A stretch of 64,000 bases of DNA from Pseudomonadota bacterium (GTDB taxonomy: Bacteria > Pseudomonadota > Gammaproteobacteria > Burkholderiales > Gallionellaceae). The stretch covers positions 124,001-188,000 of the forward strand of contig JAJZTF010000002.1 in the NCBI GenBank assembly GCA_021821945.1, read 5' to 3'. The translations under genes were made by a program, and so were the position numbers. This document shows, piece after piece, positions 48,282 to 63,641 of this stretch; within the stretch, counting starts at the first letter, position 1; each line of letters starts with the position of its first letter. The notes under the pieces were generated by a model, which saw nothing but the letters and a program-made list of their open reading frames with translations, had not been told where the DNA came from and ran no database searches.

Positions 48282-49234
48282 AGGCATGGGTTGGAGTTTT
48301 CGGCCTGATGCTGGCCTTCAATGCCAGCGCGGCCGGCGGGCAGTCTACCCTCGATCTGCTGAAGGCGATTGCATTTGCGGGTCACCAGACGGATTACAGC
48401 GGCGTTTTCGTATACCAGTACGGCAATCATGTCGAGACTTCGAGGATCTCCCATATCGTCGATCAGAACGGGGGGTACGAGAAGCTCGAGGGGCTCGATG
48501 GGCCTAGGCGCGAGATCATACGTCATCGCGGGCAGGTCTGGTGTTACAGGCAGAACGAGATGGTCCAGGTCGACAGCGGGAAAGGGGGGGGCAAGTTTCC
48601 GATGCTGCTGCCCGATCAGCTCTCCGCGCTGAGCGAGAACTACAAGGTCAGGGAAGTCGGAACCGACAGGGTGGCGGGCCACGAGACCCGCGTGTTGCTC
48701 TTCCAGCCCAGGGACAGGCTGCGCTATACGCGCAAGGTCTGGGTGGATACGGGGACAGGCTTGCTTTTGAAATCCGCCGTGCTCAATGACAAGAACCAGA
48801 TCGTCGAGCAGTATGCCTTCACCGAGCTCAAGGTGGGCAAGGATGCCGACAGGTCATGGATCGCATCGGATGAGGTCAAGAACCTCCCGGGTCTCGGGCA
48901 GGTGAGCCAGGACAAGACCGAGCCGGCCGTGAACAGCGGCTGGGTGGTGGATGCGATGCCTGGCGGTTTCAGGAAGACGACCGAGCTCGTAAGGCCCATG
49001 CATGGGAACCATGCCCCGGTGACCCAGCTCGTGTTTTCCGATGGTCTTAGCGCAATATCGGTTTTTGTCGAACCTGCAAGCCCGGGCGATGACGAAAAGG
49101 AGGGCCTTTCCAGCCGCGGTGCGGTCAACCTCTACAGCAAGATCGTCGACGGCCATGTGTATCATGTAGTCGGTGAAGTGCCGCCGATCACGGTGATACA
49201 GGTTCTCAACTCGATAAGATACAACGGCAAATAA
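48278..49234 (+). CDS. rseB: MucB/RseB family sigma-E regulatory protein
   Basis: DYSGVFVYQYGNHVETSRISHIVD...EKLEGLDGPRREIIRH. Confidence 0.92.
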   Translation: MKAWVGVFGLMLAFNASAAGGQSTLDLLKAIAFAGHQTDYSGVFVYQYGNHVETSRISHIVDQNGGYEKLEGLDGPRREIIRHRGQVWCYRQNEMVQVDSGKGGGKFPMLLPDQLSALSENYKVREVGTDRVAGHETRVLLFQPRDRLRYTRKVWVDTGTGLLLKSAVLNDKNQIVEQYAFTELKVGKDADRSWIASDEVKNLPGLGQVSQDKTEPAVNSGWVVDAMPGGFRKTTELVRPMHGNHAPVTQLVFSDGLSAISVFVEPASPGDDEKEGLSSRGAVNLYSKIVDGHVYHVVGEVPPITVIQVLNSIRYNGK

Positions 49235-49647
49235 TGCTCGAGACCCGCGCCATCGTGGTTCAGTCAGACGCCGGATCCGCCGAGGTCATCGGCAGCGGTA
49301 GTAGCGGCTGTTCGGCCTGCGAAGGAAGAGGCTGCGGCTCCAGGAAAGTTGCGCAGCTTTTTTGCAGCAAGCCGCGCCAGTTCAGGGTGGACAATCGCAT
49401 CCATGCGGGCGTGGGGGACGAGGTGATCGTCTGCATGCCTGATGGCGCACTGCTGCGCGGGGTCGGCCTCGTGTATCTGCTGCCCCTGGTCTTCATGTTT
49501 TCCGGCGCCTTGCTGGCAGGGCAGAGCGATGCCCGTGCTGCCATGGGCGCACTGTTCGGACTCCTGATCGGATTCTTGCTGGCGAAATGGTTATCCGCGC
49601 GCAGCTTCCGCCAGCAACCTTATATAGCGAGGCTGGCGCGCGAATAA
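49234..49647 (+). CDS. rseC: SoxR-reducing/RseC family protein
   Basis: SSGCSACEGRGCGSRKVAQLF; two TM segments; operon position. Confidence 0.88.
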   Translation: MLETRAIVVQSDAGSAEVIGSGSSGCSACEGRGCGSRKVAQLFCSKPRQFRVDNRIHAGVGDEVIVCMPDGALLRGVGLVYLLPLVFMFSGALLAGQSDARAAMGALFGLLIGFLLAKWLSARSFRQQPYIARLARE

Positions 49648-49666
49648 TTTTCGATGAGGTGATTGT

Positions 49667-51052
49667 ATGCTTGGAAAGTGTATCAACGTCATACTTTTTT
49701 CTGTCGCGCTGGTATCCGCCGCGGTTGCAGGCGAGCTCCCGGACTTCAGCGGATTGGTTGAGAAGCAGGGGCCCGCAGTCGTCAACATCAGCACGACGCA
49801 GCACATCCCGGGACAGACGGTTTCCGGCATTCCCGAGGACGATCCTTTCTTCGAGTTTTTCAGGCGTTTTGCGCCACTAGAGCCGCGCGACCAGGAGACC
49901 CATTCGCTGGGTTCCGGATTCATCCTGAGTTCTGACGGCTACATCATGACCAACTCCCATGTGGTCGACCATGCGGACAAGATCACGGTGAGACTGACAG
50001 ACAAGCGGGAATTCTCGGCGCGCGTGATCGGCGTGGACGCGAAGACGGATGTGGCGCTGCTCAAGATAGATGCGACCAATCTGCCCAGGGTCGCGATAGG
50101 GGACCCGAACAAGCTCAAGGTCGGGGAATGGGTGGTTGCGATCGGCTCCCCCTTCGGTTTTGACAACAGCGTCACGGCAGGTATCGTGAGCGCCAAGGGG
50201 CGCTCCCTGCCGCAGGACAACTATGTCCCTTTCATACAGACCGATGTGGCGATCAATCCCGGCAATTCAGGCGGGCCGCTATTCAACATGAACGGCGAGG
50301 TTGTGGGCATCAATTCGCAGATCTATACGCGCTCCGGCGGATCCATGGGTTTGTCCTTCGCGATACCGATCGATGTCGCCATGCAGGTCGCGGACCAGCT
50401 GCGCACCAAGGGCGTGGTGACGCGAGGCAGGATAGGCGTGACGATACAGGAGATGACGCGTCAGCTAGCCGAGTCTTTCGGCCTCTCCCAGCCCAATGGC
50501 GCATTGGTGAGCAGCGTCGAGAAGGGCGGGCCTGCCGACAAGGCGGGCATAGAGGCGAGCGATGTGATACTGAAGTTTGACGGCAAGACTGTTGCCAATT
50601 CGGGCGATCTGCCGCGCATCGTGGCTGCGGCAAAGCCGGGAAGCAGTGCGGTGGTCGACCTTTGGCACAAGGGGGCTCCCAGGCAGGTGACGGTGGTTGT
50701 TGGAAAAATGCCGGATGAAAACAGGCTGTCGAAAGCGGCAAAAGGCCCGTCCGGCCAGGAAGAGAAGACGGTCGCGAGGCTGGGCGTTTCGCTTGGCGAG
50801 CTGACGAAGGAGCAGCTTTCGGACATGGGAATCAAGGGCGGCCTGCTCGTCCAGGCGGTCAAGGGCAAGTCTGCGGTCTCTTCCGGAATCCAGCCGGGGG
50901 ACGTGATTCTTGCCATAGGCAATGTACCGTTGAATTCGCTAAAGCAGCTTAACGACATCGTCAGGCAGCTGCCCAAGGGGCGCAATGTCGCGCTTCTGGT
51001 GCGCAGGGAGGATGCGGTTTTTTATGTGGCGATCAGGCTGGATGACAATTGA
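49667..51052 (+). CDS. mucD: DegQ/MucD family periplasmic serine endoprotease
   Basis: Signal peptide; TNSHVVDHAD; TDVAINPGNSGGPLFN; two PDZ domains. Confidence 0.93.
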   Translation: MLGKCINVILFSVALVSAAVAGELPDFSGLVEKQGPAVVNISTTQHIPGQTVSGIPEDDPFFEFFRRFAPLEPRDQETHSLGSGFILSSDGYIMTNSHVVDHADKITVRLTDKREFSARVIGVDAKTDVALLKIDATNLPRVAIGDPNKLKVGEWVVAIGSPFGFDNSVTAGIVSAKGRSLPQDNYVPFIQTDVAINPGNSGGPLFNMNGEVVGINSQIYTRSGGSMGLSFAIPIDVAMQVADQLRTKGVVTRGRIGVTIQEMTRQLAESFGLSQPNGALVSSVEKGGPADKAGIEASDVILKFDGKTVANSGDLPRIVAAAKPGSSAVVDLWHKGAPRQVTVVVGKMPDENRLSKAAKGPSGQEEKTVARLGVSLGELTKEQLSDMGIKGGLLVQAVKGKSAVSSGIQPGDVILAIGNVPLNSLKQLNDIVRQLPKGRNVALLVRREDAVFYVAIRLDDN

Positions 51053-51141
51053 TGCATGAGCTCACCTGCATGTAATGCCCAAATCGGCTAGAATTCGCGC
51101 TTTGCGAAATTGTCCGTCACGGCGGTCTGAACTGGAATCCC

Positions 51142-52932
51142 ATGCAGCTGATCCGTAATTTTTCTATCATAGCCCATATCGATCACGGCAAGTCGACGTT
51201 GGCCGATCGCATCATACATCTCTGCGGAGGCCTGTCCGACCGGGAAATGGAAGCGCAGGTGCTAGACTCGATGGACATCGAGCGCGAGCGCGGCATCACG
51301 ATCAAGGCGCAGACTGCCGCTTTGAGCTACAAGGCGCGCGACGGGCAGACCTACAATCTCAATCTGATCGACACGCCGGGACATGTCGACTTCTCCTACG
51401 AAGTCTCGCGTTCGCTCGCTGCCTGCGAAGGGGCTCTTTTGGTGGTCGATGCATCCCAGGGCGTCGAGGCGCAGACGGTCGCCAACTGCTATACCGCGCT
51501 CGATCTGGGGGTGGAAGTGGTGCCGGTGCTGAACAAGATAGACCTGCCTTCGGCGAATCCGGACAATGCGATCGCCGAAATCGAGGACGTGATCGGCATA
51601 GAGGCGCACGATGCGGTGCGCTGTTCCGCAAAGACCGGGGAAGGCATAGAGGATGTGCTGGAGGCGCTGATACAGAAGGTTCCGGCTCCGAAGGGCGATG
51701 TGGATGCGCCCCTGCAGGCGCTGATCATCGATTCCTGGTTCGACAACTATGTCGGCGTCGTGATGCTGGTGCGCGTGATGAACGGCACGATCAGGCCCAA
51801 GGAGAAGATACTGTTCATGGCGACAGGCGCCCATCACCTGACCGAGCATGTCGGTGTGTTCACGCCCAAGTCGCAGCACAGGGATGCGCTCAGCGCCGGA
51901 CAGGTCGGTTTCGTGATCGCGGGCATCAAGGAACTGAAGGCGGCAAGGGTGGGCGACACGATAACGCATCTCGCAAAACCGGCGGAACATGCGCTGCCCG
52001 GTTTCAAGGAAGTGCAGCCCCAGGTCTTCGCGGGCCTCTTTCCGGTGGAGTCGAACCAGTACGAGGCGCTGCGCGATTCGCTGGAAAAGCTCAAGCTTAA
52101 CGATGCGGCCCTGCAGTATGAACCCGAGGTTTCCCAGGCGCTGGGTTTCGGGTTCCGCTGCGGCTTTCTCGGGCTGCTGCACATGGAGATCGTTCAGGAG
52201 AGGCTGGAGCGGGAATTCGACATGGACCTCATCACCACTGCGCCCACGGTGATCTATGAGGTCGAGTTGAGGGACGGTACCGTCGTGTCGGTGGACAATC
52301 CCTCAAAGATGCCGGATCCTTCCAAGATCGCCGAAATCCGCGAACCCATCGTGACGGTCAATCTTTACATGCCGAACGAATATGTCGGCTCCGTGATCAC
52401 GCTTTGCACGCAAAAGCGCGGCACCCAGATCAACATCAGCTATCATGGCAAGCAGGTGAAGCTGATCTACGAAATGCCGATGGCGGAAATCGTGATGGAT
52501 TTCTTCGACAGGCTGAAATCGGTCTCGCGCGGCTATGCCTCGATGGATTACGAGTTCAAGGAATACAGGGCTGCGGATGTGGTCAAGGTCGACATGCTGA
52601 TCAATGGCGACAAGGTGGATGCGCTGGCGATGATCGTGCACCGGGCAAGCAGCCAGTTCAGGGGGCGCGAGGTGGCGGCCAAGATGCGCGAGCTGATCCC
52701 GCGCCAGATGTACGATGTCGCGATACAGGCGAGCATAGGCTCGAACGTCATCGCGCGCGAGAACGTCAAGGCGATGCGCAAGAACGTCCTCGCCAAGTGT
52801 TACGGCGGCGACATCACGCGCAAGAAGAAGCTGCTTGAGAAGCAGAAGGCCGGCAAGAAGCGCATGAAGCAGGTGGGCAACGTGGAGATTCCGCAGGAGG
52901 CCTTCCTGGCCATCCTGCGTGTGGACGAGTAA
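51142..52932 (+). CDS. lepA: Elongation factor 4 (LepA)
   Basis: [37 protein letters not shown], full length. Confidence 0.98.
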   Translation: MQLIRNFSIIAHIDHGKSTLADRIIHLCGGLSDREMEAQVLDSMDIERERGITIKAQTAALSYKARDGQTYNLNLIDTPGHVDFSYEVSRSLAACEGALLVVDASQGVEAQTVANCYTALDLGVEVVPVLNKIDLPSANPDNAIAEIEDVIGIEAHDAVRCSAKTGEGIEDVLEALIQKVPAPKGDVDAPLQALIIDSWFDNYVGVVMLVRVMNGTIRPKEKILFMATGAHHLTEHVGVFTPKSQHRDALSAGQVGFVIAGIKELKAARVGDTITHLAKPAEHALPGFKEVQPQVFAGLFPVESNQYEALRDSLEKLKLNDAALQYEPEVSQALGFGFRCGFLGLLHMEIVQERLEREFDMDLITTAPTVIYEVELRDGTVVSVDNPSKMPDPSKIAEIREPIVTVNLYMPNEYVGSVITLCTQKRGTQINISYHGKQVKLIYEMPMAEIVMDFFDRLKSVSRGYASMDYEFKEYRAADVVKVDMLINGDKVDALAMIVHRASSQFRGREVAAKMRELIPRQMYDVAIQASIGSNVIARENVKAMRKNVLAKCYGGDITRKKKLLEKQKAGKKRMKQVGNVEIPQEAFLAILRVDE

Positions 52933-52965
52933 GGCGCACGTTTAAACAATATTCAAGGAATAAAA

Positions 52966-53769
52966 ATGGATTTCGCTCTGATCATGTTTGTGCTGCTGCT
53001 GGTGACAGGCAGCATCTGGCTTCTGGATAAGTACTGGCTTGCAGAAAACAGGGGGAAGGGCGTCGAAGAGCCATGGTGGGTCGAGTATGCGAAGAGCTTC
53101 TTTCCGGTCATACTGGTCGTGTTCTGCATACGCTCGTTTCTGGTCGAGCCCTTCAAGATCCCTTCCGGCTCGATGATTCCGACGCTGCATGTCGGGGATT
53201 TCATCCTGGTGAACAAGTACACCTATGGCATCAGGCTGCCCATCATCGACCAGAAGATCATCAGGCTCAACGATCCCAGGCGAGGCGACGTGATGGTGTT
53301 CCATTATCCCGAAAACCCTTCCGTCGATTACATCAAGCGCGTCGTGGGCGTGCCTGGCGATGTCGTCGAATACAGGAACAAGCGCCTGACCATCAACGGG
53401 AAGGAGCAGCCGCAGCAGCCCGAGGGCGATTATAATTATGTCGAGAGCGGGCTCAATTTCGTGCATACCGAGCGTCGCTCGGAATTGCTGGGGGACAAGC
53501 GCCACGACATTCTGATCAATCCTGACATGCCCAATGTGCACATGGGTTCGGTTGCGGACTTTCCGGGCCGGGAGAACTGCATATATGATGAGGATTCGGT
53601 GCGCTGCACCGTGCCTGCCGGAAGCTACTTCATGATGGGCGACAATCGCGACAACAGCCGCGACAGTCGCTACTGGGGTTTCGTCCCTGACAGGGAGATC
53701 GTCGGAAAGGCGTTTTTCATCTGGATGAATTTTTCCGACCTGAAGCGTATCGGCATGTCAGTCAATTGA
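52966..53769 (+). CDS. lepB: Signal peptidase I
   Basis: FKIPSGSMIPTLHVGDFILVNKYTYG; GDNRDNSRDSRYWGFVP. Confidence 0.97.
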   Translation: MDFALIMFVLLLVTGSIWLLDKYWLAENRGKGVEEPWWVEYAKSFFPVILVVFCIRSFLVEPFKIPSGSMIPTLHVGDFILVNKYTYGIRLPIIDQKIIRLNDPRRGDVMVFHYPENPSVDYIKRVVGVPGDVVEYRNKRLTINGKEQPQQPEGDYNYVESGLNFVHTERRSELLGDKRHDILINPDMPNVHMGSVADFPGRENCIYDEDSVRCTVPAGSYFMMGDNRDNSRDSRYWGFVPDREIVGKAFFIWMNFSDLKRIGMSVN

Positions 53770-53785
53770 GGTGAGGAGAAACAGT

Positions 53786-54160
53786 ATGAATATTTCTAAA
53801 CCGGGCATGCAGAAAGGCATCACGCTCTCCGGGCTGATCATCGCCGCATTCGTGCTCGTGCTGGTAGTGTCCACGGGTCTGAAGCTGGTCCCCGCATACA
53901 TCGAGAATGCGGAGATACAGAAGATATTCAACGAAGTCTCCAACGATCCGGCGATGCAGAAGGCCTCGTTGAACGACATCCGCCTCTCCTATTCAAGGCG
54001 GGCCTCCATCGACAACATCCAGGCGGTCAAGGCCGAAGACATCGATATAGACACGAGTTCTGGCAAGCCTCTGTTGAGTGCGAGCTATTTCGTCAAGGTT
54101 CCGCTTGCCGGAAACATCAGCTTCTACCTCGATTTCAATCCAACCAGTGGGAAGGGCTGA
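53786..54160 (+). CDS. DUF4845 family protein
   Basis: Single N-terminal TM (MQKGITLSGLIIAAFVLVLVV), between lepB and rnc. Confidence 0.85.
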   Translation: MNISKPGMQKGITLSGLIIAAFVLVLVVSTGLKLVPAYIENAEIQKIFNEVSNDPAMQKASLNDIRLSYSRRASIDNIQAVKAEDIDIDTSSGKPLLSASYFVKVPLAGNISFYLDFNPTSGKG

Positions 54161-54830
54161 AGAGCACCTGTCCCGCCGGCTGGGACATGAGTTCAGGGAT
54201 GCCGGGCTGCTGGAGCGCGCGCTGACCCATCGCAGCTTTTCGCCTGCCCATTACGAGAGGCTGGAGTTTCTGGGCGACAGCATACTGGGCTGCGTGATAT
54301 CGAAATATCTTTACGGAAAGTATCCGGACATGAGCGAGGGGGATCTGTCGAGGCTTAGGTCCAACCTTGTCAAGGAATCCACCCTCGTGGTGTTTGCCGA
54401 ACAGCTGGAGCTTGGCAGTTTCCTGATGCTCGGGGAGGGAGAGCGCAGGAGCGGCGGATCCCGCAGGCCGTCGATACTCGCCGATGGCGTGGAGGCATTG
54501 ATAGGCGCGATATTCCTGGATGGCGGGTTCGAATCCGCAGAAAGGGCCGTGCTCAACCTTTATGTGCCCTATCTCGAAAAGCTCGACCTGAAGACGCTGG
54601 GCAAGGATGCCAAGACCCTGCTTCAGGAATATCTGCAGGGACGCCGGCTGGCCCTGCCGCATTACAGCGTGATCGACACCGAAGGCGGCGCGCACGAGCA
54701 GATGTTCAGGGTCGAATGCGCGGTGCCCGCGCTCGGGATCGTCACGCAGGGAACCGGCAGCAGTCGCCGCAATGCCGAGCAGCAGGCCGCGGCCGAGGCC
54801 TATCAGAAGATTGGAAAGAAACATGAATGA
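54147..54830 (+). CDS. rnc: Ribonuclease III
   Basis: [13 protein letters not shown]-terminal dsRBD; GTG start inferred. Confidence 0.95.
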   Translation: MGRAEEHLSRRLGHEFRDAGLLERALTHRSFSPAHYERLEFLGDSILGCVISKYLYGKYPDMSEGDLSRLRSNLVKESTLVVFAEQLELGSFLMLGEGERRSGGSRRPSILADGVEALIGAIFLDGGFESAERAVLNLYVPYLEKLDLKTLGKDAKTLLQEYLQGRRLALPHYSVIDTEGGAHEQMFRVECAVPALGIVTQGTGSSRRNAEQQAAAEAYQKIGKKHE

Positions 54831-55728
54831 AGACGTTGCAATGAATGAGGACTTCCGCAGCGGTTATGTCGCGATCGTCGGCCGTCCCAACGTGGGCAAG
54901 TCCACGCTGCTCAACCATCTGATCGGGCAGAAGATCAGCATCACATCCAGCAAGGCGCAGACCACGCGCCACCGCATACACGGCATCTACACCGATGAGC
55001 GCGCCCAGTTCGTGTTCGTCGACACGCCGGGATTCCAGCTGAGGCATCTCAATGCATTGAACCGCGGCATGAACCGTGTGGTGACGAGCAGCCTCAGGGA
55101 TGTGCAGGTGGTCGTGTATGTCCTGGAAGCGCTGCGCTATGACGAGCGCGACCGGGAAGTGCTGAAGCTCCTGCCGGACAACCGTCCTGTCGTTCTGGTC
55201 ATCAACAAGATCGATGCTGTCGAGGACAAGGGCAGGCTTTTCGATTTTGCAGAGCGGGTCGCAAGGGATTTCAAGTTTGCCCACATCGTTCCGGTGAGCG
55301 CGAAATTCGGAAAGCAGATGGACGAGCTGAGGGAAACGCTGCGCAGCCTGTTGCCCAAAGGCGGCCTGATCTATGATCCGGACGATGTGACGGACCGAAG
55401 CGAGCGCTTTTTGGCTGCGGAAATCCTGCGCGAAAAGGTCTTTCGCCTGACCGGTGAAGAGCTGCCTTATTCCGTGAGCGTCCTGATAGAGGCATACAAG
55501 ACGGAAAAGAACCTGCGCCGCATCAATGCAGCCATCCTCGTCGACAAGGAGGCGCACAAGGCGATGCTGCTCGGCAAGAAGGGAGAGAAGATCAAGGAGA
55601 TCGCGACCCAGGCCAGGCTCGACATGGAAAAGCTTTTCGACGGCAAGGTGTTTCTCGAGGTGTTCATCAAGGTGCGCAGCGGCTGGGCGGATGATGCCCG
55701 CATGCTTCAGTCCCTGGGATATGAGTGA
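54823..55728 (+). CDS. era: GTPase Era
   Basis: [42 protein letters not shown] domain. Confidence 0.97.
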   Translation: MNEDVAMNEDFRSGYVAIVGRPNVGKSTLLNHLIGQKISITSSKAQTTRHRIHGIYTDERAQFVFVDTPGFQLRHLNALNRGMNRVVTSSLRDVQVVVYVLEALRYDERDREVLKLLPDNRPVVLVINKIDAVEDKGRLFDFAERVARDFKFAHIVPVSAKFGKQMDELRETLRSLLPKGGLIYDPDDVTDRSERFLAAEILREKVFRLTGEELPYSVSVLIEAYKTEKNLRRINAAILVDKEAHKAMLLGKKGEKIKEIATQARLDMEKLFDGKVFLEVFIKVRSGWADDARMLQSLGYE

Positions 55729-55744
55729 ACACCTCTAGAAGAGC

Positions 55745-56470
55745 ATGGCGCTGACAAGCAGGCAGAACAGGCAGCAGGATGAGATGGCGTTCGTGCTGCA
55801 TACACGCCCTTTCAGGGAAACCAGCCTGTTGCTAGACGTGTACAGCCGTCAGCATGGCAGGCTTGCTGTGGTGGCGCGGGGTGCGAGACGGCCGGGATCC
55901 GCCCTGCGCGGCGTACTGATGAACTTCCAGCCGCTGCTTTTGTCATGGTTCGGCAAGGGCGAGGTGAAAACGCTGCATGCGGCGCAGTGGCAGGGCGGAC
56001 AGCCCTGCCTTCAGGGCACGGCGCTGATGTGCGGATTCTATCTCAATGAGCTGCTTGTCAACATGCTGGCGCGCGACGATCCGCACGAGCGCCTTTTCGA
56101 TTACTATCGCGCGACACTGTACAGGCTGGCCCATGAGTCAGACCATGCGGCGAGCCTGCGCTGTTTCGAGAGGCATCTGCTTCAGGAGCTGGGCTATGCG
56201 ATGGAGCTGGAAAAGGAGGCGGGAAGCGGCAAACCCATACAGCCTGAAATTTGCTATCGTTACGTCGTGGAGCGCGGGGCCTTGCCGGATGAAGGCGGAG
56301 AAGGAATGAAGGTGCTGGGAAGGACGCTGTTGGCGATGGCGAAGGATGACTATGCCGACCCTCTGGTGATACAGCAGAGCAAGCAGCTGATGCGCATGCT
56401 GCTCAATCACCACCTGGGGGGAAAGGTGCTGCATACGCGTGAACTGATCAAGGATCTGCAGAGAAAATGA
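55745..56470 (+). CDS. recO: DNA repair protein RecO
   Basis: [34 protein letters not shown]. Confidence 0.93.
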   Translation: MALTSRQNRQQDEMAFVLHTRPFRETSLLLDVYSRQHGRLAVVARGARRPGSALRGVLMNFQPLLLSWFGKGEVKTLHAAQWQGGQPCLQGTALMCGFYLNELLVNMLARDDPHERLFDYYRATLYRLAHESDHAASLRCFERHLLQELGYAMELEKEAGSGKPIQPEICYRYVVERGALPDEGGEGMKVLGRTLLAMAKDDYADPLVIQQSKQLMRMLLNHHLGGKVLHTRELIKDLQRK

Positions 56471-57198
56471 TGAAACTCGGACTTAACATAGACCATGTTG
56501 CCACGCTGCGCCAGGCGCGCGGCGCGCGCTATCCCAATCTGCTGCGTGCGGCGCTGATCTGCGAGGAGGCGGGCGCTGATGCGATCACCCTGCATCTGAG
56601 GGAGGACCGCCGCCATATCCAGGACGAGGATGTGCGCCTTCTGCGCGGGATGCTGCAGACCCGCATGAACCTGGAATGCGCGGTCACGGACGAGATGATA
56701 GACAATGCGCTCATGATCAAGCCGCACGACCTTTGCATGGTGCCGGAAAGGCGCGAGGAGCTGACGACCGAGGGCGGGCTCGACGTGATACGCCATTTCG
56801 ATGCCATCAGGTCGGCTTGCGAGCGTTGTGCCGATGCGGGCATACGCGTATCCCTGTTCATCGATCCCGATGTCAGGCAGATCGATGCAGCCTGCAGGAC
56901 AGGCGCTCCGGTGATCGAACTGCATACCGGAAGATACGCCGATGCCGACAGCGTTCCCGCAAGGAGGGAAGAACTCGATCGCATACGCTATGCGGCAGAA
57001 CACGCCCATCAGCAGGGTTTGCAGGTGAATGCGGGGCACGGCCTGCATTACCACAATGTGCAGGATATCGTCGCGATCCCCAATATCGTCGAGCTCAACA
57101 TCGGTCATGCGATCATCGCCGAGTCGATTTTCATAGGGCTGGATGCCGCGGTGCGCAAGATGAAGGCGCTGCTGGTCGCGGGAAATCAGCAGGCATGA
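56467..57198 (+). CDS. pdxJ: Pyridoxine 5'-phosphate synthase
   Basis: [26 protein letters not shown]. Confidence 0.97.
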   Translation: MMKLGLNIDHVATLRQARGARYPNLLRAALICEEAGADAITLHLREDRRHIQDEDVRLLRGMLQTRMNLECAVTDEMIDNALMIKPHDLCMVPERREELTTEGGLDVIRHFDAIRSACERCADAGIRVSLFIDPDVRQIDAACRTGAPVIELHTGRYADADSVPARREELDRIRYAAEHAHQQGLQVNAGHGLHYHNVQDIVAIPNIVELNIGHAIIAESIFIGLDAAVRKMKALLVAGNQQA

Positions 57199-57578
57199 TC
57201 TTCGGCATAGGCACGGACATCGTCGAATATGCCCGCATCGAGTCGATGTGGCGTCGCCATCAGGCAAGGCTCGCAGAGCGCCTGCTGAGCCGCTTTGAGC
57301 TTGCCGAGTACAGCGCCCATGCCGATCCCGCGCGCCTGCTTGCAAAGCGGTTTGCCGCAAAGGAGGCGTTTTCCAAGGCGCTGGGCAGCGGACTCAGGCA
57401 TCCCGTGAGCCTCACGGCGATCAGCGTTTCGCACGACGGGCTGGGGAAGCCTGTGCTGCAGTTCGAGCCCGAGCTTCGCACCTATCTGGCGCAGGCGGGC
57501 ATAGGCGCCCATCATCTATCCATCAGCGACGAGAAAAGCATGGTCGTCGCATTCGTCGTGCTTGAGACTGCGGGGTAA
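57195..57578 (+). CDS. acpS: Holo-[acyl-carrier-protein] synthase
   Basis: [34 protein letters not shown]. Confidence 0.96.
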   Translation: MIFGIGTDIVEYARIESMWRRHQARLAERLLSRFELAEYSAHADPARLLAKRFAAKEAFSKALGSGLRHPVSLTAISVSHDGLGKPVLQFEPELRTYLAQAGIGAHHLSISDEKSMVVAFVVLETAG

Positions 57579-57580
57579 TC

Positions 57581-58630
57581 ATGGGATTGGGGCCGGTCAT
57601 GCTGGATGTGCTGGGAACGGAGCTGACCCCCGAGGACGAGGCGCGGCTTTTGCATCCCCTTGTGGGCGGGGTGATCCTTTTCAGGCGAAATTTTTCATCC
57701 GTGGCGCAGCTCGTTTCGCTGACTTCCGCGATACGTGCGCTGCGCAACCCGCCGCTTCTGATCGCGGTCGACCACGAAGGCGGCAGGGTGCAGCGCTTCC
57801 AGGAAGGATTCACGAAAATTCCCGCGATGCGCGAGCTCGGAAGGATCTGGGATCACCATCCCCAGCGGGCCCGTCATCTGGCGCATCAGGCGGGCTTTGT
57901 GCTGGGCGCCGAATTGCGCGGCTGCGGAGTCGATTTCAGCTTCACGCCGGTGTTGGATGTCGACCATGGGTCTAGCAGCGTGATCGGGGACCGTGCCTTC
58001 CACAGCGATCCCCAGGCGGTTTCAGAGCTTGCGCATCATCTTCAGCTGGGACTCAGGCAGGCGGGCATGCAATCGGTGGGCAAGCATTTCCCCGGTCACG
58101 GCTTTGTCGTCGCGGATTCCCATCTCGCAATCCCCGTGGACGAGCGGAAATTCGTGGACATCGAGCTTTGCGATCTCGTGCCTTTCAGGCAGATGATCTC
58201 CTTCGGGCTTGCAGCGATCATGCCGGCGCATGTGATCTATCCTGACGTGGACGATCGCCCGGCCGGATTTTCTCCTGTCTGGCTCAAGGAAATCCTGCGC
58301 GGCAGGCTGGGGTTTGAAGGCTGCATCTTCAGCGATGATCTGAGCATGGAAGGGGCGACGGTCGCCGGCGGGATAGTTCAGCGCGCATCAGCCGCGCTGA
58401 ATGCCGGATGCGACATGGTTCTGGTCTGCAACAGGCCCCAGTCGGCCGACGAGCTGCTCTCTGGGCTTCACTGGGAAATGCCGGTGACGAGCCGCGCCCG
58501 TTTGACGCACATGCGGGGCGCGCCGCATCCGGTGCCGCTTGCCCGGCTGCACGAGGACGGGAATTTCCTGAAGGCGCTCAAGGATGTGTCTGGCATAGGC
58601 ATAAGCTCGCCGGAGTTACCCCTGGTCTAG
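57581..58630 (+). CDS. nagZ: Beta-N-acetylhexosaminidase
   Basis: [44 protein letters not shown]. Confidence 0.95.
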   Translation: MGLGPVMLDVLGTELTPEDEARLLHPLVGGVILFRRNFSSVAQLVSLTSAIRALRNPPLLIAVDHEGGRVQRFQEGFTKIPAMRELGRIWDHHPQRARHLAHQAGFVLGAELRGCGVDFSFTPVLDVDHGSSSVIGDRAFHSDPQAVSELAHHLQLGLRQAGMQSVGKHFPGHGFVVADSHLAIPVDERKFVDIELCDLVPFRQMISFGLAAIMPAHVIYPDVDDRPAGFSPVWLKEILRGRLGFEGCIFSDDLSMEGATVAGGIVQRASAALNAGCDMVLVCNRPQSADELLSGLHWEMPVTSRARLTHMRGAPHPVPLARLHEDGNFLKALKDVSGIGISSPELPLV

Positions 58631-58674
58631 CTTTTTTGAGATAATTCGAGCGTATCCACGTCGGGAATGAGAAC

Positions 58675-62350
<3,676 letters not shown>

Positions 62351-62360
62351 GGGAGCTTAT

Positions 62361-63107
62361 ATGCTGGCAATCATAGGCGGTCGCGGCCTGACCGAACTCG
62401 CGAATCTCAAGATCACGCACAGGCAGGTGATGCGCACGCCCTTTGGCGAGCCTTCCGGGGCGTTCCTCTTCGGCACGCTGAACGGGCACGAGGTGATCTT
62501 CCTTGCGCGCCACGGGTTTGGCTACACGATACCGCCGCATCTCGTGAACTACCGCGCCAATCTCTGGGCGCTGCGCGAACAGGGGGTAAGCGATGTGGTG
62601 TCGGTCGCGACCGTGGGCGGGATACGCGCCGATCTCGTTCCAGGCACGCTGGTTGTACCGGATCAGATCATCGATTACACATACGGCCGGGAATACACGT
62701 TTTATGGAAACCGCAGCACCAGCTATCGCAACATCGACTTCACGCTTCCCTATTCCGGGAAGATGAGAAAGCGCATCCTCCAAGGCGCAGTACTTGCGCG
62801 GCAAGCCTGCCTGGATGGCGGCGTTTATGCGACGACCCAGGGGCCGAGGCTTGACAGCATCGCAGAGATCAACCGCTACGAGAAGGACGGTGCGGACATG
62901 GTCGGCATGACGGGCATGCCGGAAGCGGCGCTGGCGCGCGAGCTCGACATGGACTATGCGATGATCGCGGTGGTTGCAAACTATGCCGCGGGGCGCGGGG
63001 ACAACCTTCATGGCATCAATGTCGAAAGCGTGAATGCGGTGGCGATGGGTGCGATGGACAGGGTGCGCGCGCTGCTAGAATGCGTCGTCAACTGCGAGGA
63101 GGATTGA
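62361..63107 (+). CDS. S-methyl-5'-thioinosine phosphorylase (MTAP/PNP family)
   Basis: MLAIIGGRGLTELANL; RHGFGYTIPPHLVNYRANLWAL; TQGPRLDSIAEINRYEKDGADMVGMTGMPEAALARE. Confidence 0.85.
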   Translation: MLAIIGGRGLTELANLKITHRQVMRTPFGEPSGAFLFGTLNGHEVIFLARHGFGYTIPPHLVNYRANLWALREQGVSDVVSVATVGGIRADLVPGTLVVPDQIIDYTYGREYTFYGNRSTSYRNIDFTLPYSGKMRKRILQGAVLARQACLDGGVYATTQGPRLDSIAEINRYEKDGADMVGMTGMPEAALARELDMDYAMIAVVANYAAGRGDNLHGINVESVNAVAMGAMDRVRALLECVVNCEED

Positions 63108-63641
63108 ATGGCGGTCAGACCGGTTTTGCGCATGGGAGATGCGCGTCTGTTGCAGGTTTCGGAACCCGTTTCGGATTTTTCGGGCCTTCAGGAATTGCTG
63201 CTGGACATGAGGGATACGATGAAGGCCTTGAACGGCGCAGGCCTTGCCGCGCCGCAGATCGGCGTCAGCCTCCGCGTCGTGATCTTCGGCGTCCCGGAGA
63301 TGAAAAATCCGCGCTACCCCGATGCGGAGCCTGTCCCAGAGACGGTGCTCGTCAATCCTGTGATCACGCCGCTGCATGGCGAAATGAACGATGACTGGGA
63401 GGGATGCCTTAGCCTGCCCGGTATGTGCGGACTCGTGCCGCGCTACAGCGCGATACGCTATCAGGGATACGACGAATACGGATCGCTGGTGGACCGCGTG
63501 GCGAGCGGTTTTCACGCCCGCGTGGTGCAGCACGAATGCGATCACCTGGACGGAATACTCTATCCCATGCGCATACGCGACCTCGGAAAATTCGGTTTCA
63601 GGGACGTGATGTTCCCGAACGCGCCGATGCAGGATGAATAA
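63108..63641 (+). CDS. def: Peptide deformylase
   Basis: [31 protein letters not shown]. Confidence 0.95.
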   Translation: MAVRPVLRMGDARLLQVSEPVSDFSGLQELLLDMRDTMKALNGAGLAAPQIGVSLRVVIFGVPEMKNPRYPDAEPVPETVLVNPVITPLHGEMNDDWEGCLSLPGMCGLVPRYSAIRYQGYDEYGSLVDRVASGFHARVVQHECDHLDGILYPMRIRDLGKFGFRDVMFPNAPMQDE